Shown here: positions 26,325 to 34,072 of the stretch, piece after piece | Layout of the letters: the number at the start of each line of letters is the position of its first letter | Position numbering within the stretch: position 1 is the stretch's first letter | Source of the DNA: JALZKA01 sp963721645 | GTDB lineage: Bacteria > Actinomycetota > Thermoleophilia > Solirubrobacterales > 70-9 | Direction of reading: 5' to 3' | Length of the DNA stretch: 64,000 nt | Assembly: GCA_963721645.1 (NCBI GenBank) | Contig: CAVRJK010000002.1 | Span: forward strand, 992,001 to 1,056,000 | Notes under the pieces: generated by a model | Database searches by the model: none | The model's input: only the letters and a program-made list of their open reading frames with translations | What the model was told of the DNA's origin: nothing | Program-made: the position numbers and the translations under genes

Positions 26325-26987
26325 ATGGGAACCGAGCGGCCAACCGTACGCCAGCGGCTGAGCCGCAGGCGATTGGTGGGCCTCGACCGCTCCGGGCCGA
26401 GCCCCGCCGCGACCAAGGCCGGTGCGCCGCTCCACCCGTGGACGCTTCCGAACATCGTCGGCTACCTGCGGCTGGCGGCAATTCCGGTGTTCCTGGTCCT
26501 GGCGCTCGGCTCCGACGACGGGCGCGTCACGGCGGCAACGCTTCTCTACCTCTTCATCACACTCGGCGACCTCCTGGATGGATTCCTGGCTCGTGCGACC
26601 GGCCAGTACTCACGGATGGGAGCCCTTCTCGACCCTGCGGTGGATCGCCTGGCCGCGCTCGCCGGCGTCGTCGTGTGCTGGCACTTCGATCTACTGCCGC
26701 ACTGGGCGCTCGTCGCGCTCGCAGTCCGCGAAGTGGCGACCCTTGTGCTCGCCCGCATGGCGCTGAGGAGCGGCGTGGACCTCGAGATCAGCTGGATCGG
26801 GCGCCTCGCGACCCTGTTCACCTTCGGCGGACTCTTTTGGACCCTCGTCTTCGACTCCTGGATAACGGTGGCGATGTTCCTGATCGGCGTCACCCTCGGC
26901 TGGATCGCGACGGGGCTCTACACCCGGGCATCGAGGCGATTCCTGGCCGAGCAGGCGCGCGAGATGATGAGTTCGGCGCGTGGATAG
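26325..26987 (+). CDS. CDP-alcohol phosphatidyltransferase (PgsA-like)
   Basis: The full CDP-alcohol transferase signature DG(x2)AR(x8)G(x3)D(x3)D is present in GDLLDGFLARATGQYSRMG followed by ALLDPAVDRLA. About five membrane helices follow a basic N-terminus. The likely product is phosphatidylglycerol phosphate, but cardiolipin or phosphatidylinositol-type synthases share the motif. ATG 26325 gives 220 residues. A pgsA-type gene close to a garA-like FHA gene and a MerR gene is also seen in mycobacteria. Confidence 0.88.
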   Translation: MGTERPTVRQRLSRRRLVGLDRSGPSPAATKAGAPLHPWTLPNIVGYLRLAAIPVFLVLALGSDDGRVTAATLLYLFITLGDLLDGFLARATGQYSRMGALLDPAVDRLAALAGVVVCWHFDLLPHWALVALAVREVATLVLARMALRSGVDLEISWIGRLATLFTFGGLFWTLVFDSWITVAMFLIGVTLGWIATGLYTRASRRFLAEQAREMMSSARG

Positions 26988-27020
26988 TTGGGCGTTTTGT
27001 GCCGAACGCTCAAGCTCAAC

Positions 27021-27047
27021 TTGACGTTCTTCCCTGAGGCGTATACT
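27021..27047 (+). promoter_or_regulatory. Promoter of the RsiG-like gene, leaderless
   Basis: TTGACG (27021-27026) and TATACT (27042-27047) are 15 bases apart. TATACT ends 8 bases before ATG 27056, so transcription would begin at or within two bases of the start codon. This is the clearest promoter in the window. Confidence 0.6.
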
Positions 27048-27055
27048 CGCGAGCG

Positions 27056-27334
27056 ATGACCTTCGAACACGAGTTCCCAGACATTGGCGCCATGGACGAT
27101 GCCGACCTCAAGGAGACCATTGAGCGGCTGACGAACGAAGAGCGAGACGTCTCGTACAGACGCCGCGTCCTCCACGGTCAGATCGACATCTTGCGTGCCG
27201 AACTGGTAAATCGCCTGAAGTCCAAGCGCGAGGGCGGGCAGCACCTCCTCTCCGGCGCCGACGTCCAGCAGCTCACCGACATCCTGCTTGGCAAGGTTCC
27301 GACCGCCGCTCAGGAGGGCGAGGAGGAGAGCTGA
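27056..27334 (+). CDS. RsiG-like anti-sigma factor candidate, c-di-GMP signature
   Basis: This 92-residue, largely helical protein carries E29, S33, R36, H40 and D44 in the spacing E(x3)S(x2)R(x3)Q(x3)D, the signature by which Streptomyces RsiG binds cyclic di-GMP while holding the sigma factor WhiG. Here His replaces Gln. Only one copy is present, as in the homodimeric RsiG known from Rubrobacter. The second helix continues with RAELVNRLKSKREGG. It overlaps the next gene by one base. No sigma factor gene is in the window, so the partner is unknown. Confidence 0.78.
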   Translation: MTFEHEFPDIGAMDDADLKETIERLTNEERDVSYRRRVLHGQIDILRAELVNRLKSKREGGQHLLSGADVQQLTDILLGKVPTAAQEGEEES

Positions 27335-27804
27335 TGGCGGTGCACTGCCCCGAGTGCGGATTCGTAAATCCCGAGGGGGCTAACTACTGCCAGAAGTGCG
27401 GCGCATACCTGGGTCGTCCCGAAGGAACGGACGAGCCCACGACGATGACCTACAAGGTCGACGAGACCGGCGAGTACACGCCCGTGGACATCGAGGAAGA
27501 GGTCGAGGACGCGGGAGCCGCGCTCGTCATCCGTTCGGGCGGCGGCCGGGCGGGGGAGAGCTTCCAGATCACGGGCGACCGCATGTCGATCGGCCGCACA
27601 CCCGACGCCGGCGTATTCCTCGACGACGTAACCGTCTCGCGTAACCACGCGCTTTTGGTTCGCCGCCAGGACGGGATCTATATCGACGATCTGGGCTCTT
27701 TGAACGGCTCTTACGTGAATCGCCACCGAATCGAGTCGCACCTCCTCGCAGACGGCGACGAGATCCAGATCGGCAAGTACAAGCTCTCTTACCTGGAGGC
27801 CTGA
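27334..27804 (+). CDS. Zinc-ribbon FHA protein, GarA/OdhI-like
   Basis: Residues 5-23 form a four-cysteine zinc ribbon (CPEC and CQKC). A linker follows with TTMTY at 36-40, then an acidic stretch, and an FHA domain at about 63-152 with SIGRTPDAGVFLDD, VSRNHA and LGSLNGSYVN. FHA domains bind phosphothreonine. In GarA and OdhI a TT pair before the domain is phosphorylated by Ser/Thr kinases and bound internally to switch off metabolic partners; the TT here is in a comparable place. GarA itself has no zinc ribbon. The MerR gene follows directly, as garA is followed by Rv1828. Confidence 0.85.
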   Translation: MAVHCPECGFVNPEGANYCQKCGAYLGRPEGTDEPTTMTYKVDETGEYTPVDIEEEVEDAGAALVIRSGGGRAGESFQITGDRMSIGRTPDAGVFLDDVTVSRNHALLVRRQDGIYIDDLGSLNGSYVNRHRIESHLLADGDEIQIGKYKLSYLEA

Positions 27805-27805
27805 G

Positions 27806-28564
27806 ATGGCAACCATGGAAAGCCGCGAAGCGACGGACGCCCAGGACGCACCCCGCCGCGACTCGCGGCCGCGAAAGGCGCTGACGATCGGCGCGGTCGC
27901 GAAGATCCTCTCTCAAGAGTTCGACGACATCTCGATCTCCAAGATCCGCTACCTGGAAGACCAGAAGCTGCTCGCGCCGCGACGCACTCCCGGCGGCTAC
28001 CGCCTGTATTCGCAAGCCGACGTCGAGCGCCTTCAGGCGATCCTCCGGATGCAGCGCGATGAGTTTCTGCCGCTGCGGGTCATCCGCCAGGAGCTTGCGA
28101 CCGGAACCTTCGACGCGGAACGCCGTCCGGCAGCCGACGTAGGGCAAAAGCGCCGCGCGCTGACCGTCGATTCCCAGGTCCAGACGATGAACCCCGAGGA
28201 GCTCGCCGAGCAGGCCGGCGTCACCACCGAGTTCTTGCGCGAGCTCGGCGAGTACGGCGTCGTCCAGCCCGATCGCTCCGACGGACGTGCACGCTTCGAC
28301 GAGACCGACCTCGAGATCGTTCGTGCCGCGGCCGAGTTGGCCCAGCATGGTGTCGCGGGCAGGAACCTCCGCGTCTTTCGTACCTCGGCCGACCGCGAGG
28401 CAGCGCTCCTGGAGCAGCTCCTCGGCGCGTCCCTTCGCTCCCGCAGCCCGGCCCGCAGGCGCGAGGCGGTGGAGAACCTCGAAAACCTTGCAGCCGTCTG
28501 CGGCCACCTCAAGCAGCTACTCCTGGTCCGCGACCTTCGCCGCCTCAAGGGCGACGAGGTCTGA
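27806..28564 (+). CDS. MerR-family regulator, FtsR/Rv1828-like
   Basis: The N-terminal winged helix (about residues 26-100) reads LTIGAVAKILSQEFDDISISKIRYLEDQKLLAP then RTPGGYRLYSQADVERLQ, close to the actinobacterial MerR that activates ftsZ in Corynebacterium (FtsR). A second helix-turn-helix-like segment (about 128-180, MNPEELAEQAGVTTEFLRELGEYGVVQP) lies in the C-terminal half. No cysteine metal site is visible. Synteny with the FHA gene supports the assignment. Its targets are unknown here. Confidence 0.85.
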   Translation: MATMESREATDAQDAPRRDSRPRKALTIGAVAKILSQEFDDISISKIRYLEDQKLLAPRRTPGGYRLYSQADVERLQAILRMQRDEFLPLRVIRQELATGTFDAERRPAADVGQKRRALTVDSQVQTMNPEELAEQAGVTTEFLRELGEYGVVQPDRSDGRARFDETDLEIVRAAAELAQHGVAGRNLRVFRTSADREAALLEQLLGASLRSRSPARRREAVENLENLAAVCGHLKQLLLVRDLRRLKGDEV

Positions 28565-28592
28565 TCCCGCTCGGAGCGGGTTCCCCGGACCG

Positions 28593-29054
28593 ATGAAGGT
28601 CAGCCGCACGCGCAAGGTCGCGGCGCCCACGCGCGCCGTCTGGGACCTCGTCTCAGACCCACACAGCCTGCCGCGCTGGTGGCCGAAGGTCTTGCGCGTC
28701 GAGGACGTGACCGGGCGTGGTCAGCGCTCACGGTGGACATCGGTGCTCGAGACCGACACGGGCAACGGCGTGCGGGCGGACTTTCGCTGTACGGCATCCA
28801 CCGAGGAGCAGCGCTACGCCTGGTCTCAGGACCTGGCCGGGACAGCCTTCGAGCGGATCCTCACCCAGTCCGCGCTCGAGATCAAGCTGGAGCCGACTGG
28901 TCCGGAGGAGACGAACATCAGCCTGACGAGCGACGAATCGCTTAAGGGTCTCTCGCGTCTGGGCGGACCCATGATGCGTGGCGCCACACGCCGTCGCCTT
29001 GACGAGGCCTTCGAAGGCATAGAGCGGGCGCTGGTGGGAGAGCCCTCGGCGTGA
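28593..29054 (+). CDS. SRPBCC (START-like) family protein
   Basis: The 153-residue protein has the lipid-binding-barrel pattern KVSRTRKVAAPTRAVWDLVSDPHSLPRWWPKV, then a strand-rich middle and a long C-terminal helix (RRRLDEAFEGIERALVG). Such proteins bind hydrophobic ligands or act as cyclases and aromatases. Its stop overlaps the GTG of the flavoprotein behind it, so they are coupled; a lipid or lipid-precursor ligand is a reasonable guess. Confidence 0.78.
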   Translation: MKVSRTRKVAAPTRAVWDLVSDPHSLPRWWPKVLRVEDVTGRGQRSRWTSVLETDTGNGVRADFRCTASTEEQRYAWSQDLAGTAFERILTQSALEIKLEPTGPEETNISLTSDESLKGLSRLGGPMMRGATRRRLDEAFEGIERALVGEPSA

Positions 29055-30680
29055 GCGGCGATATCGCCGGGGGGCCGATGAAGTGGTGGGGCTGGGGCGC
29101 TCCCGGAAAGAGAAACGAGCTCGGACCCGAGGCCCAGGAGATGCTTCGCGGAGAGCTCGGCAGCGCCGAACCGGCGGAGCCGGTCGGACTCGAAGAGGTT
29201 CGCCTGCCGGCTGCAGTAGAGATTCCGCAAGGCGTCGTGAGTGCCGTCGGCGCCGACGCCGTCCTCACCGGCGACGAGGACCGCTTCCTGCGCTCGGGGG
29301 GAAAGAGCTACCCGGATCTGGTGAGAGCGCGTACCGGCGCTGTCGAGGCTGCACCTGACGCCGTGATCCTGCCTGCGAGCGCTGCCGAGGTGCAGGCCGT
29401 ACTCGAAGCATGCTCGGCCACGGGGGTAGCGGTGGTGCCGTTCGGCGGCGGGACCAGCGTCGTCGGCGGCGTTGATGCGTTCCGGGGCCCTCACCGGGCC
29501 GTCGTCTCACTCGACCTCTCGCGCATGCGCGGGTGCCGGGTCGACCCCGTGTCGCTGACCGCGAGGCTTGGACCCGGGCTTCGTGGGCCGGAGGCAGAAG
29601 CCGCGCTGGCCAGGGAGGGCATGACGCTCGGCCACTTCCCCCAGTCGTTCGAGTTCGCGACGATCGGCGGCTTTGCGGCCACCCGCTCGGCCGGCCAGGC
29701 GTCGGCCGGCTATGGCCGCTTCGACGAGCTCGTCAGCGCGATCGAGATGGTCAGCCCGGCGGGCATGCTCAGGACGCTCGAGACCCCTCACACCGCGGCG
29801 GGGCCTGCGCTCCGCGAGGTCGTCGTCGGGTCCGAGGGGACGCTCGGGGTGATCACAGACGTCGCCGTGCGGGTGCGCCCCGCACCGCAAAAGAAGCAGT
29901 ACCAGGGCTGGATCGCCGAGGACTTCGCTGCCGGCGCCGCAATCGTGCGCGCGCTCGCCCACGCCGACGCCCTGCCCGACGTAACCCGCCTCTCAGACCC
30001 CGAGGAGACCCGTATCTCGCTCGCGATGGCCGGGATGGAGGGCGCAAAGAAGACCGCCTTCGACGCTTACCTTCGCTTGCGAAAGAAATCGGGCGGGTGC
30101 ATGCTGATTACAGGGTGGGAGGGCGAACCCGAAGACGTCGAGCGGCGGCGTTCGGTGTCGGCGCGCATCCTTCGCCGCGGTGGCGCCGTTTCGCTCGGCT
30201 CGGCGCCGGGAAAGGCTTGGGCGCACGGGCGTTTCGAAGGTCCGTACCTCCGTGACGAGCTGATGAGCCTCGGCTACTTCGTCGAGACGCTCGAGACCTC
30301 GCACACGTGGGCGCGCTACGAGGAGCTCTACGGCGCCGTTCGCAGGGCCCTCCGCGAGGCACTCGAAGCGCAAGGGACGCCGGGAATCGTCATGTGTCAC
30401 CTCTCGCATGCCTACCGCGGACGGGGCGTCCCTCTATTACACCTTCATCGCTCCGTCCAAGCCCGGCGCCGAGCTGGAGCACTGGCGCGCCGTCAAGGGC
30501 GCCGCGTGCGACGCGATCGTCGCTGCGGGAGGCACCATCACCCACCACCACGCCGTCGGACGCGACCACGCGCCCTACATGCAGGCGGAAGTCGGTGAGG
30601 TCGGCCTCGAAGCGCTGCGCGGGCTCAAAGAGCGTCTGGATCCCGCCGGGATCATGAACCCCGGCAAGCTCGGGATCTGA
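29051..30680 (+). CDS. FAD-binding alkyl-DHAP synthase-like oxidase, frame broken near 30415
   Basis: The N-terminal KWWGWG and the FAD domain (about 95-280) with PFGGGTSVVGGV, HFPQSFEFATIGGFAAT and GSEGTLGVITDVAVRV mark the VAO flavoprotein family. The C-terminal part holds the YFVETLETSHTWA block and a THHHAVGRDHA histidine cluster like that of alkyldihydroxyacetonephosphate synthase, which makes ether lipids. The frame shifts near 30415; removing one base of CC or GG there gives HAYADGASLYYTFIAP or HAYRDGASLYYTFIAP, as in the family. Other D-lactate/glycolate-type oxidases are possible, but the His cluster favours AGPS. Confidence 0.83.
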
Positions 30681-30689
30681 CCTCTCTGT

Positions 30690-31766
30690 CTAGCCGTTAT
30701 CGGCGCCGCCGCCCTCGCCGGGCGCCTGCTGATCGTCCGAGCCGCCGGCCGGCTCCCGTGGGACATCGCCGCGAAGGATGGTCTCGCCGGGCCGCACGAT
30801 CTCGAGCGAGCCCTCGTCGATTGCACTCTCGGCGGCGGTCAGGATCTCCTCCGGGTCCGAGAGTGAGATCTCGATCGCTCGTGACTGTGCGATTGGGCCG
30901 GCAACGGCCTGAGGAATCGCGAGACGGTTCTCGTACCCCCCGTTCTGGGGGACGATTGCCGCTGCCATCGGATACCCGCGCTCCTCGTCGAACATGAACC
31001 ACGCGAGGTAGGCCTTGTTCTTGGGCGGGTCGGGAAGGTCCGACAGGACGAGGTCGAGATAAGGCTGGGTGCCACCCGAGATTCCCACTATCGCAGCGCC
31101 TCCGGCCTTGCCCCCGGAGGGGGAGGTGAGAGCGACCGTGCTCACCTCCTCGCCGTCCGGGATCGGCGTGGACGGGTCGATCTCCGAGGCGTTCTGCGCC
31201 GATTGACCTTCGGTCGAAGCCGTGCTGTCGCCGGTTCCGGAAGCTGCCTCGTCGCCCGAGAAGACCCCGGCGATCGCGAGGACGATGACAACCAGGAGGA
31301 TGGCCCCACCGCCCAGCGCCGCAAACATGCGGGTCTGGCGGGTCGTAAAGCCCGATCCGGAGTCCTCGGCGGGCGAGGGCTCACCGGCGGGCTGCGGGCT
31401 GGAAGCACTCTGCCGGCCGCCAAAGCGGCTGCCGGCGGGCGCCTGGGGGAGCTTCGGAGTTGCCGCATCAGGGAAGTGACTCTGCAACTCGGAGACGATG
31501 CCGTCGGCCAGCTCGCGATCGTCGGCGTGTTGGCGGAGATGGCGCACAGCATCCGCGCGGCCGATCGGATCGGCCTGGCCCAGGAGGTAGTCGGCAAGGC
31601 CGACGTTGCGGTCAGGATCGGCTCCGCCCATCGCCTCCAGCGCAGAGCGGGCGCGCTCGCGCGTCTCGCCCTCGTCGACTCCGAACAGGTCGTCGAGGTC
31701 TTCGTAGGACTGACCTCCGGTCAGGAGCATCTCGAGCACGGCGCTCTGGTCGGCACTGATAGGCAT
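30690..31766 (-). CDS. Single-pass membrane protein with RskA-like C-terminal domain
   Basis: The N-terminal ~100 residues are cytosolic and begin with a helix-turn-helix-like stretch (LLTGGQSYEDLDDLFGVDEG). A Pro/Ser linker, one membrane helix (about 150-170, LGGGAILLVVIVLAIAGVF) and an outer domain follow. The outer domain has LSDLPDPPKNKAYLAWFMF, close to the anti-sigma-K (RskA) family. This suggests a regulatory membrane protein, perhaps an anti-sigma factor, but the usual zinc-finger HxxxCxxC motif is absent and no sigma factor is adjacent. Confidence 0.68.
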   Translation of the reverse strand: MPISADQSAVLEMLLTGGQSYEDLDDLFGVDEGETRERARSALEAMGGADPDRNVGLADYLLGQADPIGRADAVRHLRQHADDRELADGIVSELQSHFPDAATPKLPQAPAGSRFGGRQSASSPQPAGEPSPAEDSGSGFTTRQTRMFAALGGGAILLVVIVLAIAGVFSGDEAASGTGDSTASTEGQSAQNASEIDPSTPIPDGEEVSTVALTSPSGGKAGGAAIVGISGGTQPYLDLVLSDLPDPPKNKAYLAWFMFDEERGYPMAAAIVPQNGGYENRLAIPQAVAGPIAQSRAIEISLSDPEEILTAAESAIDEGSLEIVRPGETILRGDVPREPAGGSDDQQAPGEGGGADNG

Positions 31767-31772
31767 GGATCA

Positions 31773-31778
31773 AGGGTA
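31773..31778 (-). promoter_or_regulatory. Candidate -10 hexamer (TACCCT), leaderless
   Basis: On the minus strand TACCCT ends 6 bases before ATG 31766 of the RskA-like gene. Confidence 0.4.
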
Positions 31779-31820
31779 TGGAGTCGCGGGTAAACCCGCG
31801 CTAATTGTCGATTAAGCCGC

Positions 31821-32246
31821 ATGGATAATCTCGCGGGCATGCCATCTTCCCCGGATATCTCAAAAGCCGGCCAAGACGGCCCTGCCGTCGCCTTCGGGCT
31901 CGTCTACGGCGAGGTCACAGATGAGCGGGTCGAGGCCAGCGTCCCCGTCGAGCCGCCGATCCAACAGCCCTTCGGCCTGGTGCACGGCGGCGTCTACTCG
32001 TCGATCGCCGAGAGCATCTGCTCATCGGCAACGGCACTCGCCGTCGCCTCGGAAGGCAAGATCGCGATGGGCCAGTCGAACTCGGCCACGTTCCTTCGCC
32101 CGATCACCGAAGGCACCGTCCACGCGGTCGCGACCAGGCGCCACGCCGGCCGCACGACCTGGCTCTGGGACGTCGACTTCACCGACGACGGCGGAAAGCT
32201 CGCCGCAATGGTGCGAATGACCGTCGCGGTGCGCGAAGCCCCCTAG
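31821..32246 (+). CDS. Hotdog-fold thioesterase (PaaI-like)
   Basis: QQPFGLVHGGVYSSIAESICSS is the PaaI/4HBT thioesterase signature, in which a Gly/His turn precedes the catalytic acid Glu. NSATFLRPITEGTVHAVA and FTDDGGKLAAMVRMTVAV complete the fold. It hydrolyses an acyl-CoA thioester, possibly aromatic. Start ATG 31821 or ATG 31839; the latter would follow GATAAT by 9 bases. The stop codon touches the repeat behind it. Confidence 0.85.
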   Translation: MDNLAGMPSSPDISKAGQDGPAVAFGLVYGEVTDERVEASVPVEPPIQQPFGLVHGGVYSSIAESICSSATALAVASEGKIAMGQSNSATFLRPITEGTVHAVATRRHAGRTTWLWDVDFTDDGGKLAAMVRMTVAVREAP

Positions 32247-32345
32247 GGGTCAGACCCCTCATCGTTCGCTAACAAACCGCCGCCAGGCAACGTCGCTCAT
32301 CGGCAGGCTTGGCGATGTGAGCGTTGTGTGAGGGGTCTGACCCCT
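32245..32345. repeat. REPIN-like element, inverted pair of AGGGGTCAGACCCCT
   Basis: The left end (32245-32261) is AGGGGTCAGACCCCTCA and the right end (32329-32345) is its exact reverse complement. Each 15-base core is itself an almost perfect palindrome. The 67 bases between can also pair (CTCATCG near 32298 with CGATGTGAG near 32313). It fills the gap between two convergent genes exactly. A further single core copy lies at 38210-38224. Confidence 0.85.
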
Positions 32346-32348
32346 CGG

Positions 32349-34007
32349 CTAGCCGCCGAAGCGGTTGGTGATCGGCAGGCGGCGGTCGCGCCCGAACGCC
32401 TTGGCGGTGATGCGGATGCCCGGAGGCGCTTGGCGGCGCTTGTACTCGGAGAGGTCGACCATGCGGATCACCTCGTCGACGATCGCCGGGTCGTCGCCAC
32501 CAGCGACGATCTCGTCGCGGGAGCGGTCCTGAACGATGTAGGCGTCGAGGATTCTGTCGAGGACCTCGTAAGGAGGGAGAGAGTCCTCGTCCTTCTGATC
32601 GGGGCGCAACTCTGCAGACGGCGGGCGGTCGATCACCGCGGGTGGAATCAGGGGCTCGGGCGCCTTCGAGTTGCGGTGCCTGACCAGGTCGTAGACGAGT
32701 GTCTTCGGTACGTCCTTGATCACGGCAAACCCGCCCGCCATGTCGCCGTAGAGGGTCGCGTAGCCGACAGACATCTCGCTCTTGTTGCCCGTTGTCAAGA
32801 CGAGCCAGCCCCTGGCATTCGAGAGCGCCATCATCAGATTGCCCCGGATCCGTGCCTGCAGGTTCTCCGCCGTGATCCCTCCCAGCCCGCCGGAGGCGGC
32901 GAGGCTGCCCTCGAGAGCTCCCGCGTAAACGTCCATCGCGCCCTCGATCGGAATCTCGATCAGTTCCGCATCCAGGTTGGTGACGATCGCCCGAGCGTCC
33001 GCCTGGGTCTCGCCGCTGGAGTGGGGGGAAGGCATGACCACGCCGGTCAGGCGCTCGCCGCCGAGCGCGTCGAAGGCGACGAGCGCGACGAGCGCGGAGT
33101 CGATACCGCCTGACACTCCGACGACCACGTGCCGAAAGCCGTTCTTCTCGACGTAATCACGCAAGCCCGTGACGAGCGCGCCATAGACCTCGTCGAGGTC
33201 CGACAGCGGCTCCTCGACCCGTGCGGGGGGATTGGCGAAGTCGACGATCAGAAAGTCCTCGGAGAACTGTTTCGCGCGCGCGATCACCTCACCGCCGGCG
33301 TCGATCGCAAGGCTCGAGCCGTCGAAAACCAACTCGTCCTGGCCGCCGGCGAGGTTCACGAAAGCGACTGCGGTGCCGCACTCCCGTGCCCTGCGAACGA
33401 ACATCTCCTCACGGGCGCCGCGCTTGCCCCGCAGGTACGGAGAGCCCGATGCGTTCACGATCAACTCAGCGCCCATCTCGGCTTCGGCGCTGGCTGGAGG
33501 GCCCGGCTCCCAGGCGTCCTCACAAATAGTCAGGCCCACGCGGATCCCGGCCACATCGACGACCACGGGCTCGGTACCGGGCTCGAAGTAGCGACGTTCG
33601 TCGAAGACGGAGTAGTTCGGCAGGCGCTGCTTGCGATAGACGACCTCGACCTTCCCGTTGCGCAGCAGTGCCAGCGAGTTGTGAGCCTGGCGTGGTCGCG
33701 GCGCGTCGTCGGCACCCTCCTCGCCGCCGGCGCCGCGAGGCTCAGGAAATCCGACCAGCGCGGCTATGCCCTGCGTCTCGGCCGCGATTGCCTGCAGCTC
33801 CTCCGCGCAGCGCGAGAGGAAGTGGCGCTTCAGATAGAGGTCCTCGGCCGGGTAGCCCGAGATGCAGAGCTCTCCGAAGAGCACCAGGTCCGCGCCCTCA
33901 TCCCTCGCCCTGGCGATGCCGGAGCGCACCATCGCGGCGTTCTCCGCCACGGCTCCCACCGTGGGGTTGATCTGCGCAAGCGCAAGCTTCAAGCCTCTGT
34001 CTGCCAC
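32349..34007 (-). CDS. nadE: Glutamine-dependent NAD+ synthetase
   Basis: NadE amidates nicotinic acid adenine dinucleotide to NAD+. The N-terminal glutaminase (nitrilase fold, residues 1-260) has Glu in FGELCISGYP, Lys in YRKQRLPNY and nucleophile Cys in LTICEDAW. The C-terminal synthetase has the ATP loop GVSGGIDSALVAL and GNKSEMSVGYATLYGD. The 552-residue two-domain form is standard. It begins with GTG 34007, with CATACT ending 8 bases upstream. Confidence 0.95.
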   Translation of the reverse strand: MADRGLKLALAQINPTVGAVAENAAMVRSGIARARDEGADLVLFGELCISGYPAEDLYLKRHFLSRCAEELQAIAAETQGIAALVGFPEPRGAGGEEGADDAPRPRQAHNSLALLRNGKVEVVYRKQRLPNYSVFDERRYFEPGTEPVVVDVAGIRVGLTICEDAWEPGPPASAEAEMGAELIVNASGSPYLRGKRGAREEMFVRRARECGTAVAFVNLAGGQDELVFDGSSLAIDAGGEVIARAKQFSEDFLIVDFANPPARVEEPLSDLDEVYGALVTGLRDYVEKNGFRHVVVGVSGGIDSALVALVAFDALGGERLTGVVMPSPHSSGETQADARAIVTNLDAELIEIPIEGAMDVYAGALEGSLAASGGLGGITAENLQARIRGNLMMALSNARGWLVLTTGNKSEMSVGYATLYGDMAGGFAVIKDVPKTLVYDLVRHRNSKAPEPLIPPAVIDRPPSAELRPDQKDEDSLPPYEVLDRILDAYIVQDRSRDEIVAGGDDPAIVDEVIRMVDLSEYKRRQAPPGIRITAKAFGRDRRLPITNRFGG

Positions 34008-34072
34008 AGAGGGAGAGTATGTATCGTCATTCGCGTAGGGCTCGGCGGGGCATCTCGAGACGGAGGAGCGGA

